Shown: positions 11,642-23,800 of the stretch, one piece after another
Position numbering within the stretch: position 1 is the stretch's first letter
Layout of the letters: each line of letters opens with the position of its first letter
Origin: Branchiostoma floridae
Taxonomy: Eukaryota; Chordata; Leptocardii; Amphioxiformes; Branchiostomatidae
Direction: 5' to 3'
NCBI RefSeq assembly: GCF_000003815.2
Contig: NC_049982.1
Coordinates: forward strand, 4,361,259 to 4,425,258
Length of the DNA stretch: 64,000 nt
The notes under the pieces: generated by a model
What the model saw: the letters and a program-made list of their open reading frames with translations, nothing else
Told to the model about the DNA's origin: nothing
Databases searched by the model: none
Program-made: the position numbers and the translations under genes

Positions 11642-11848
11642 GGGGCAAGGACATAGCCTTCCTGGCAAAGAAAACAAAGTAAAGACAGTAGACCACGAGC
11701 GATATGTGTACTGTCATGTGTGTACTTTTATGTCCAGGAAGACTCTAAGCATTGTACAATATTTTTTTGTATCACTGCTAATGGTCACAATAAAGACTCT
11801 CTGAAAGTAAAGGTAAGACTTACAGAGCCTTGCCTGGTGTGTTTTCAG

Positions 11849-14800
11849 TGGGAGCGGTACATGAAGTGTGATGGCAGTCCAGACCCGACCGTCACACAGG
11901 ACATCAACACCTACATGAGCCTGTGGAGAGAGGACAAGGAGAGCTCCGACATCAAGATGGTCCTGAACGATAGCAGGCAGCTACTCGCGGTAAGATATCT
12001 TTTATCAGGGCTCGAAATACTTTTTTCTGCATACCTGCACTGGTGCAGGTAACATTGAAAATTACCTGCACCAGACAAATATTACTTGCACCACTCTGAA
12101 ATTAGGAAGTATGGATCAGACTGAAATTGTTCAGGAACCATTGCTATTTTTTTTTAATACTTTATAGGTAGTATCAGTCAATGCAGCTATTAAGAATCTA
12201 TATACAGCTTATAAGACATTCATGTATAAAACCCAGTACAAGGACCAGTGCAGGGTAGGTGCAGGTAGACACCAGAAATACCTGCACAGCTCTAATTTTA
12301 CCTGCACTAACCTGCATATGACCTGCAGATGGTATTTCGAGCCCTGTTTTATGATATACAGATTCAGCGACATCAAACCTATCAGTCACATTGCATTTTA
12401 TTACCTTCCTCCAACCTCAAACACATGTACGGTCCATATTTTATTGATTGATTTTTTATTGATTGATTGATTGATCGTTTTTTACAGCTGATTGGTGAGC
12501 TGGAGTTCCTGATGTCCGACACACCCGAGGGTGAGCTGTCTGAGTCAGACATTGGTCGGTACAGGCAGACCATCAGGGACCTTCAGGAACTGCTGTCTTA
12601 CAAGCTGGATGAGGCCACTGTGGATATGCTAAAGGTGGGACACACTTGATGTATACTGTAATTCCTGTTATTTTCAATGTACTGTTATGTTCACGGTTTT
12701 CACGGTGACGATTGTAACGTGAACTTATTATTACTGATAACAAATAATTCAAAGACGTTTTTAAGGTGCACTTGCCACGATGTACAGTGAACATTTAGTT
12801 CTGGGAACAAGTTAAATTTTCTCAGACCGTGAAAGTTTGGTACCGAGAAGACAAAGTGAATTACAGTAACTGTCAAACTTGTACAGTATCATTGCTGTCC
12901 TACAAGCTGGATGAGGCCACTGTGGATATGCTTAAGGTGTGACACACTTGATGTATAACTGTCAAACTTGTACAGTATCAGTACTGCTGTCCTACAAGCT
13001 ATTATAACTGTCAAACTTGTACAGTATCAGTATTGCTGTCCTACAAGCTATTATAACTGTCAAACTTGTACAGTATCACTGCTGTCCTACAAGCTGGATG
13101 AGGCCACTGTGGGGCAGGTCCTTTCCTTGGTGCTGAAAGTGGTGTTCACCGCCTGTGACTAGATTTTACAGTTTATGTATTAATGTAAACCACCTACACA
13201 TACAGTAATGCAAACATAGTTACACATAATCATGCATACACATACACACCATTGGTGTGTCATGCTAAAAGGTGGTTATACTGGCTATATACTATTAGAT
13301 ACAGATACCACATGCATACGCACACACACGCAAACACACATACACACCTCAGGTTGCAAGGGTTGTTGAATTGTGGTTAGGGTCGTTACTTAACATCTAA
13401 AAGGTTATCAGTTCAAATCCTTAGCAGACCCCAATGTTGTACCTATGGGAATGGCACTGTACAGCTACAGTTCATTTGAATGCAACAAAAGTTTCACAGT
13501 CATGTGCTTTCATAACAGCCAGCAAATCAGCACTATGGACAGACAATGAGGGTACACATTGGGTCTTTATACATGTACTATATATTTATTCACTCTGTCA
13601 ACAGGTAAAAGGGACTGGCTAATTTTGGTTAGAAACGTCCTCTTGGTTGAGTCGTAAAGTTTCGTTTCGTTTATTCAGAAAAGAATCAGCATCGCAGTTT
13701 GTAAAAACAAACTGAATATCACTGATTATGTACAAATTTTCAACATGTCGACTACAAAATATACGTATATACATCTATTAAACAAATTACAGTACATGAT
13801 GTAGAAACGCCTATACAAAGTTGTACATTATACTTCACATAGAACACCGAAGTAAGGACAGGTTGGAGGTCCCATATGTTATTCCTGGGTCACATTTTCA
13901 AACTGGGGCCCGGCCAAAATTAAATTAAAGTGTATAGCAATTTTACACAGATTATGCTCATGACTGTGCTTTTTTTTTACATCTTGAGTGTACTGTAGTA
14001 TTTCATTGTATTATATATCATACATTTTCATTCCACAAGCTACCCAGCAGGGTGCCAGTATAGAAATGTGACCTTTGCAGAAGTACTGAGTTGACATGCT
14101 TCTGGATAGCCACACATGAACATGTTAGTTTAACATATTTTTTCTGTTTTTTGTACCCAGAAAGCCACAGCAGAAGCTGACATTGAGTCAGGGAACCTGC
14201 AGAAGGTGTCGAAGCTGGATGACATCACGCTCATGCTGTGGGCAAACTTGAACAAAAACCCTAGGTTAGCACGAAAGCTTATCTGTGTTGGTAAATTTCA
14301 TTCTGGAGAAACTAAATTTTTCCTAACCAATACTGGGAAAATAACTGGGACCCAAAACGGACCAGTCTACTATAGCTTCCATGATGTGATGTTGGAGACG
14401 TGACTGCAGCAATTAGTCGTAGGTGCCAGATAACCTATGTCGCCCCCTGGTCTCTTTTCAATGTCTCTGAGACAGGTGGTGGACATTTAAATTGGTTATC
14501 TGGCACCTACAGACTGCTGCAACAGTCACGAATCTCCAACACCACATCCTGGAATCTGCAATAGATGGGTCTATCCTGTGAACAGCACTGAAAATTTAGG
14601 TAAGTCTAACCATCTTACCAGTGTTGGTTAGGAAAAGTTTACTTTCTCCAGAAGAACCCAAGGTGGGTATGACCACAGCATGGAGGTCTATCTCCATATT
14701 GATCCCCTTGTTTCAAGACGGAAGTGTGATTCATGGGACGACAAAACTTTCACCACATCTGCCCAATGTTGTGTCCTTGGGAAAGGCACTGTTCACCTAC

Positions 14801-17800
14801 AGTTCATTTGAAAGCCAGGGAAAGTAGCATGGCTTTCATAATAGTCAGCAAATCAGCACCATGGACAGACAATGAGGGTTGTGACTTAGAATCAAAAGCT
14901 TCATATCAGGGACAAACAAAACTTTCACCACATTTGTCCAAGAAATCTTCATGACATAGAACTGTTGAAATAGTGAGTGGGATGGACAATGATAAAAAAT
15001 CTGGAGAAAGCCCCGGATCACATAAATAGAATCTGATGTTAATCCCCTTTTATGTTCTGGTGAAAAAGTTTCTTTTGACGTTTTGATTACTATAGCTACA
15101 TTTGTCCTTCCTCTAGAGGTATGATGCCCAATAAAGCTTGCTATACTTTAAACCAATGCTCAAAATACTTTTTCAACAAGGTTGGTCAGGTGGCAATCTT
15201 AGTCAAATGCCAGGTCGCGCCATCAACATTTCAGGTTGCTCCACTTCCAAGTGATTACTTTCTTCAAATCAACTAGTACTTAATATCCATTATCTTTTCT
15301 TCCAGTTACATGTATGTTTTGTCTTATCAAGAAACAAATAGAAAAGCGTGATATAATATGCACATATGTGGGGGAAAAGCAGTGTTCCAACAGCAAAATT
15401 TCAGGTTGCGCTTCATGTGGCTGCATTTGCAAGTGTGCAAGTGGGTATTTGGAGCACAACTTAAAACTATCATCATGGTTTCAGCAGTATGCTCTGTCTT
15501 CTGTCCTCTACAGGTTTAAGTCCTTTGAGTTCCAAGGAGAAGGTTTTACCTTCGAGCTTCCCAAACCGCTCGCCACGGCTGACGTCGCCATCCGTGTGAT
15601 AAAAACGGCATTCGACCACCTGTCCCCTCACTGTCGCACCTTCTACCCCCGCAAGAAGAAAGTGGACCAGTCCGCAGCCCCAGAAGAGGAAGAGAAGAAG
15701 GATGAGGAAGATACCAAAGATGGGGAGGAGGGGGAGAAGGAGGGAGAAGGTGATGATGAGAAACCACTAGATGCTGATGCAGATGATGCAAAGTCTGTTG
15801 CAAGTGGGAGAAAGGTAATGAAATGCAATAAGATACACCAAATAATAGTTACTAAAATAACTGGATATGACTTTGGAAACAGTCAGACATTTCAGGTTTC
15901 TGTTTATTAGTGACACTGAAAGGAAGTGGATGTGGTTGACCGTTTCCAAGATCAAACATGTACCTAGTTGCTAAGTTGAGTTATCTAGTGTATGNNNNNN
16001 NNNNNNNNNNNNNNNNNNNNNNNNNNNNNNNNNNNNNNNNNNNNNNNNNNNNNNNNNNNNNNNNNNNNNNNNNNNNNNNNNNNNNNNNNNNNNNTTGTCT
16101 GGTATATTTCATATGTTGTAATCTCTGTGCTTATACTGTATTTTTTATTCGTATGATAATGCTCCAGTTTAACCCTCCAGTTAATTATGGAGTTCCATCT
16201 ACTACCACTACAGGCAAAGATGCTACTGGAGGAACCACCCAAGGAAGGAGGGGAGGGAGAGGGGGAGGGGGACCAGGCGGCCCAACCTGAGGCAGAGGCG
16301 GCCCACCCGCCCCTGTACAGCCTACATACATCACTCCTCCTGTGGGGGTCACTATCAAGTAAGGCACAGTTTTATGTTTGTAGTTGTATCGAGTATTTAG
16401 AGGGGAAGGGAGGGGAAACAGGCAGCCCAACCTGAGGCAGAGGCGGCTCCACCCGCCCTTGTACAGCCTACATACATCACTCCTCCTGTGGGGGTTACTA
16501 TCAAGTAAGGCACAGTTTTATGTAACTTAGTAGATGTAATGAGTATTTGGAGGGTAGGGGAGGGGGAACAGGTAGCCCAACCTGAGACAGAGGTGACTCC
16601 ACCCGCCCCTGTACAACCTACGTACATCACTCCTCCTGTGGGGGTCACTATCAAGTAAGGCACAGTTTTATGTTTAGTAGTTGTACTTAGTATTTGGAGG
16701 GGAGGGGGAACAGGAGACCCAGTTTGAGACAGAGGTGACTCCACCCGCCCCTGTACAGCCTACATACATCACTCCTCCTGTGGGGGTCACTATCAAGTAA
16801 GGCACAGTTTTATGTTTAGTAGTTGTACTTAGTATTTGGAGGGGAGGGGGAACAGGAGGCTGAATCAGAGGCGGCTCTACTCGCCCTTGTACAGCCTACA
16901 TACATCACTCCTCCTGTGTGGGGGTCACCATCAAGCAAGGCACAGTTTTATGTTTAGTAGTTGTACTTAGTATTTGGAGGGGAGGGGGAACAGGAGGCTG
17001 AATCAGAGGCGGCTCTACTCGCCCTTGTACAGCCTACATACATCAATCCTCCTGTGGGGGTCACCATCAAGCAAGGCACAGCTTTATGTTAGTAGTTGTA
17101 TCAAGTATTTTGAGCCGAGGGGAGGGGTTGTATCGAGTATTTAGAGGGGAGGGGAGGGGGGAACAGGCAGCCCAACCTGAGACAGAGGCGACTCCACCCG
17201 CCCCTGTACAGCCTACATACATCACTCCTCCTGTGGGGGTTACTATCAAGTAAGGAACACACCCCAATGGCATGTTAGGTTTAGCTCCTGGGTGTTTGGC
17301 CCAGAAGCCAGAGGTCCTGGGTTCAAATCCTCTCATGCTACCAATCTTGTCCCCTTGAGAAAGGCACTTTTACATGACTTTCTTCACTCCACCCGAGTTT
17401 AAAATTGGTTGGGGAGATAAAAGACAGTTGGAAGAGAGGGTTGGGCTCCATCTCCCAATACTGTGCCCAAGGTCACAGTGGATAGCAACCTAATGACCTT
17501 ACACCGGCCTTAAAAAGGCTTTACCTTTTACCTAATAATCATGGTCAAATCTGCCCAAAAATACCACATAGTGGAAAATCTGGTATATATGGACTGGTGG
17601 TATCAATAGACTGGAGTCTTTATTGCTTATCAAATAAATTTCATAGACACCGCTACATCAGCACCAAGGACAGCAACAAGACAGGTCCAACATAAAACAT
17701 TCTCCTACGCAGAGGGACCACAGTCGTGTCGAAACTCCTTGTGGTCACCTCTGCTGTATGGTGCACTCAGATCAGTTACTGACCGCCCTTCATAAACAGA

Positions 17801-20800
17801 AAGCCAAAGAAGGGCCTATTCTCTGATTGGCTGACAGCTGGTTTGTGGCGACGCTCACAGTAACCGGGGGTGGCCCTTCAGATAGCAGGGTCCCCACATA
17901 GTCTATTAGCCGGTTGGGGACCGTGCGTAGGAGGATGACATAAAAAAACGGTGGTACTCACCTGTAATGTCTTTATTTTCCAGGCTGCCCAGCACAGTGG
18001 CATTTTACGAGGAACCCCAGCCTGCGAGGTGGAGCCGGGAGGGCAAACACTGGAGACTGGACGGCTTCACTGACATCAAGTTTGACGAAGGTACAGATGA
18101 AAAAGATACTGTATATCATTGTATATCAGATAGATGTATCATTTTGTAACTGTATATGCTTACAGAAATGGCCTGTGACCACATATATAGCTAGTGTGTG
18201 TGTGGTCCAGTAGTTACCAGCCCTGCCTCTAGAAGCTTTGAGTTCGATTCCAGGCTGTGTTTGATTCCTGGTTGTGTTTACCTCCCCACATGCATGCTAA
18301 ATGCAAGGGTTGCAGTTTGTAAAAATAAACTCAATGGTTTGTATAGGATATCATATTCAATGAATTTGGTAAATTGATGTGATTTCTCTGAGAAAAAAGG
18401 GCTGAAAAGAGGCCTTGGGTGGACTTAGCATGAAAGTAGGTCTGTGTCAACTTGGTAAAAGACATAAGGGATCAACTTAACTTTAGCTAACCAACACTTC
18501 AAATAAGTCGGGACTTGCCCCAAATCTTCAGCTTACTCTGTCAGCCTTGTTCACGAAATGGACCTGTCTACTGCAGGTAGTTTCCTGAACGTGACGTCGG
18601 AGACACGTGTCTGCGGCAGAGGGTCGTAAATGCCGTCATGAATTCTTGTTGTTTGATGTTTATTTCTTCTTGTTTTCTTAGAGAACAAAACGCTAAGTTT
18701 CAAGACAAACACGTTTGGGCTGCTGACGGTAATCCAGGACTCGCACCTGAACATGCCCTTCCAGTCCTGGGAGATCCGACCGCGCGGAAACAACGCCGCT
18801 CTCTTCACTATCATCGCCGCAATTGTGGAGCTGGAGATTGAGATTAAGGTGAAGGATGATTGATTGATTGGTTGATTGATTGCTTCATTTATTGATTGTC
18901 CATATTAAATTTCATGATTTTTATAGGTTGGTTAAGTGAATTAGTAGGATTGATCGATCAGTTGATTGATTGAGATAAAAGTCTGATTGATACACAGAAC
19001 ACATGGAAGATGTTGCGTTTTCAGACTTTGTATGCTATATGCAGTAAATACATTTTCTTACTTTCTGTTCTGTATCACAAAATCGCTAATTAAGAATCTT
19101 TGAAATCTTTATTAACATACCATGTTGCAGACATTTAGTTATGTCTGAATTACGTTGGTATTCACATGTGATCCTCCAGGGAGAAATAAACTATAAGTTA
19201 AGTACATCAATTTAAAAAGACAGCATAGTTCAAAATCTTAATTGCTAACAATACGATTTTTTATCACGAATAAGGGACCATTGGTCTTAGACTATATATC
19301 ACAAACAAGACAGGTGTTCGGTTCTTATGGACAGACATGCACAATATAATAGTCGATATAATTTGTTAAAAAAATTGTGTTCAAAAGTCACTCAAATCGT
19401 TCAAAAGTCACTCAGGGATCAGGCCATACTTGTTAATCAGTTGGCACATGTACGGTATTGGTGAGTTCCTATATCTGTTGGTTCGTGCTGCTGGGCAATC
19501 TACCTTCTCACTGTTTCTAGTAGTGCGGCCAGTTATCTGAAATCTTTGCGGAGGTAGCCAGTCTCTGTACTCAGATTTCAGGAGTGACTTAGCAAACTTA
19601 ACACATAACAGTTCCCTTCTCTCGGATAGCCATGACAGTCCTAGCCGTTGGAGTGCATGGTCGTATCCTACGTANNNNNNNNNNNNNNNNNNNNNNNNNN
19701 NNNNNNNNNNNNNNNNNNNNNNNNNNNNNNNNNNNNNNNNNNNNNNNNNNNNNNNNNNNNNNNNNNNNNNNNNNNNNNNNNNNNNNNNNNNNNNNNNNNN
19801 NNNNNNNNNNNNNNNNNNNNNNNNNNNNNNNNNNNNNNNNNNNNNNNNNNNNNNNNNNNNNNNNNNNNNNNNNNNNNNNNNNNNNNNNNNNNNNNNNNNN
19901 NNNNNNNNNNNNNNNNNNNNNNNNNNNNNNNNNNNNNNNNNNNNNNNNNNNNNNNNNNNNNNNNNNNNNNNNNNNNNNNNNNNNNNNNNNNNNNNNNNNN
20001 NNNNNNNNNNNNNNNNNNNNNNNNNNNNNNNNNNNNNNNNNNNNNNNNNNNNNNNNNNNNNNNNNNNNNNNNNNNNNNNNNNNNNNNNNNNNNNNNNNNN
20101 NNNNNNNNNNNNNNNNNNNNNNNNNNNNNNNNNNNNNNNNNNNNNNNNNNNNNNNNNNNNNNNNNNNNNNNNNNNNNNNNNNNNNNNNNNNNNNNNNNNN
20201 NNNNNNNNNNNNNNNNNNNNNNNNNNNNNNNNNNNNNNNNNNNNNNNNNNNNNNNNNNNNNNNNNNNNNNNNNNNNNNNNNNNNNNNNNNNNNNNNNNNN
20301 NNNNNNNNNNNNNNNNNNNNNNNNNNNNNNNNNNNNNNNNNNNNNNNNNNNNNNNNNNNNNNNNNNNNNNNNNNNNNNNNNNNNNNNNNNNNNNNNNNNN
20401 NNNNNNNNNNNNNNNNNNNNNNNNNNNNNNNNNNNNNNNNNNNNNNNNNNNNNNNNNNNNNNNNNNNNNNNNNNNNNNNNNNNNNNNNNNNNNNNNNNNN
20501 NNNNNNNNNNNNNNNNNNNNNNNCTGAAATCTTTGCGGAGGTAGCCAGTCTCTGTACTCAGATTTCAGGAGTGACTTAGCAAACTTAACACATAACAGTT
20601 CCCTTCTCTCGGATAGCCATGACAGTCCTAGCCGTTGGAGTGCAAGGTCGTATCCTACGTAGGAGTCTCCAAGAATAATGCGGCACGCCCGTCTTTGGAT
20701 CCGCTCAAGGCTTCGTTCTTGGGTTTTAGTGAGACCGGGAGACCAGGCAGGAGCTGCATACTCCAGGATAGGTCTAATGTATCCTGTGTAGATGGTGGTG

Positions 20801-23800
20801 AGGTCACTATGGGAAAAGTTAAACCTTTTGAGTCGTTTAAGGAAGTACAGCTTCTTAGCTGCTCTCCCCTCCATGTAGTTCACTTGTTTGTCCCAGCGTA
20901 GGTTGTTTTGGACAAACACACCAAGTAGTTTCAAGGTGGGGACTGCGGGCAGAGACACATCACCTATTTGTAGCGATGGCAGCAACGGGGGATTCCGGCT
21001 AAAGTAGACATGCATGACCATACACTTACCACTGTTCAAGAGCATATGGTTAGTTTCAGACCAGGAGTTTAACTCGTCTAGATCACTTTGTAGAGTAGAT
21101 ACCTGGTGGAGGGTTCTAGTTTCTAGCATGTTCATATCGTCAACATACTTCCACACAGAACTGTTGGCGTCATTGCAGGCATCATCAATTAAGACAAGGA
21201 AAAGTATGGGCCCTAGCAGAGTGCCTTGGGCAACTCCGCACGACAGATACTTCCATCCGGACAGGGGTCCTCGGTAGCGTACAACTTGCCGTCTGTTGGA
21301 GATAAAGTCACATATCCAGGGCACAAGTTCCGGTCTTAGTCCCTTATCTATCAGTTTTGTGATCACTGTGTTATGGTGCAGCCTATAGAAGGCCTTTGAG
21401 AAATCAGTGGCCAAGATTGAGCAAGTCGTAGATGGTTTGTCTGTAGCTTTGCATATACTGTCGACTAGGCTGACAATAGCGTGTACAGTCGAGCGCCCTT
21501 TCAAGCTTCCAAACTGACGCCTGTCAAAGTCAATGTCGTTCAAGATCCAGTTCAGAGCGAAGTATTCAGCAATCTTGGAAAACTGAGAATCATGTAAGGG
21601 AAATTGGTCTTAATTGGTCAAGTGTGGGTGGCTGAGATTTAGGAATGGGGACTACCACAGCTTCTTTCCACTGACTCGGCACAAGACCTTCCGCAAAGGA
21701 GGTGTTGAGGATATGGCAAAAGGGATCGGCAAATTCACAAGCGAACTCCTGTAGTAGTTTCAAAGGTATATTGTCAGGGCCGGGTGCCTTGCTTGACTTG
21801 GTTGCTAGGAGGCGCTTGTACACATCCCAAACCTGCCAAAGAATGCCATTGAAACTACTTTGTACATGCATTGTGAATGCAAGATGGAAGATTTAGTTTG
21901 ATTTTCCTCACATCTTCAATATCAATGAATACATATCTTGAACACCCTACAGTCAAACCGGACTGGATACTAATCCCCCAAAATGACAGTAAAGGCTTCA
22001 ATTTATACATGCTATCTCCTAATAGGCTGATTTCAAATTTGGTTAATTTGTATTTTGTTTGTGTTTCTGTTGCCAGGACGACAAGTGTTGTCTGAGCCAA
22101 CCAGAGGACACGCCAGAGCTGGACCACCTCAGGAAGAAGTGGTTGGCTCCAAAGGACCTGGTGAAGGTAGGCTGACAGAGAAGGGCTGTTCCATTGGACA
22201 CTCCATAGAGGGGACAGGAGTACTTTAGGGGCTAGATAATCTCCAGGCAGATTGACCAAAATGCAATGCCACAAAATAGTGCTAAAGCTAGCCAAGGACT
22301 CTAGCTGGCCAAAGTGCTCCTGGACCAATTTTTTTTTGTATCCAACAAGTTATGTTAACTCTATGCTGTTTCTAGGAATAGAGTTAAAAAGCAGAGTTCA
22401 TATTTATATTGTATGTCATTTGAAAAAAAACGCCCACCCCATTGTAGCATGTTGTAAGTGTTGACTATCAGAAACATTATTCCCTATTGCAAGAAGGTAT
22501 CACATAATATATATGATAGATTTGGTCCACTTTTGTCTCTCCAGGCCCTGAAAGCAGCTGGGGTGAACATCTTTCCAGAACCAGACTCCAGCAAGTTTGT
22601 CAGCATGACCAAAAAGGTGGGCAATTTTGGTTAAAATATACGCTATGCAACACAAGCTTCTCTACATACTCACCTGATACTTCACAGATTTAGCGCCTAG
22701 AAAAATTCTATTGCATTTTGGTTAAAATTGGAAGGTACTTTAAGAGATGGAAACATCAGTATAACACTGGGACTCTAACATTATTTCTCTTCAGGATAAG
22801 GAGGCAGAGATACTGATAAACCATTTCATGGCCACGACACCTGCCTTAAATTTCACTCAGAAGTCTAAGGAATCTGAGATGAAAACATCAGTATAAGACA
22901 GGACAAAAAAGCAGAAATGCTGACGATGGAAACATCTGCATAGCACTGGAGGGACTCTAACATTTCATTTGTTCTCTTCAGGATGAGAAAGCAAAGATGC
23001 TGACGTGTGTTTGATCTGGAAACATTGCTCTGATATTGTTACATCGGTTTTTGACTGTGCTTTTTTTATCTCTTCAGGACAAGGAGGTGATGTGAGGTGA
23101 AGTTTCATGCAGAAGGTTTAAGAGATGAAAACATGACTGTAACATAATTTTGTTCTCACCAGGATGAGGAGGCAGAGATGCTGACGTACCGCTGCATGGC
23201 CATGACCCTCCCCGCCTTAAGTTTCACCCAGAAGGCTTAAGAGATGAAAACATTCACATGATTGTGACTGTAACATAATTGTTTTCTTCAGGACGAGGAA
23301 GCAGAAATGCTGACATACCCCTCCCCATGTTAAGTTTCACCCAGAAGACTAAAGAGATGGAAACATCAGACTTTAACAAAAAGTGCAGGGACTGTAACAA
23401 TTTTGTTCTCCCCAGGACAACGAGGCAGAAATGCTGCTGTATGGTCATTATGCTCCTGCCTTAAGTTTCACTCGGAAGACTAGAGATAATCACTGTATAC
23501 TGTATAAGTTATATAACACATGTACAGTGACGTTACTGTTACATCAGTTTTAGACTGAGTGTGCGTTTTGTTCTCACCAGGACGAGGAAGCCGAAATGCT
23601 GACGTACCGCTGCATGGCCATGACCCTCCCGGCCTTTGCCTTCTCCTGGAGTAAGTGGAACGCGGAGGCGGGGGAGGACCGGATCGTCATGCAGGCCGCC
23701 GAACATCTGGAGGACGAACCTGTCAACGAGGTCAGTTGATGTAGCCTTTTGTCAAATCTTGTTTAAGCTCTGGATTGTTAATTTGTTTGTTTGTTTGTTC

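Larger units (their letters stand above)
9711..11848. other. Spacer between GPCR gene B and the first visible DNAI7 exon
   Basis: Holds a Harbinger-like MITE (10169-10523) and a CA microsatellite (11520-11641). I searched this stretch for the missing DNAI7 N-terminal exons, which should encode a Lys/Glu-rich coiled coil, and found none. The phrase 'ggccactatagacaggtttgact' (parts near 11445 and 11400) is locally repeated. Confidence 0.4.

Noticed and set aside
11446-11682. Open frames over the CA repeat on both strands
   Set aside because: Low-complexity translation (His-Thr, Cys-Val) only.
11720-11848. Extension of the first DNAI7 exon upstream in the open frame
   Set aside because: The upstream residues do not resemble the Lys/Glu-rich family N-terminus, and a pyrimidine-rich TTTTCAG acceptor stands exactly before the conserved Trp codon.
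16397-17336. Minus-strand frames repeating 'PYLIVTPTGGVMYVGCTGAGG'
   Set aside because: They are the antisense of the tandem DNAI7 exon 5 copies; no splice or start context.
19408-21543. Intact, active reverse transcriptase gene
   Set aside because: The copy lacks the endonuclease half, changes frame near 21560 and is broken by the gap.
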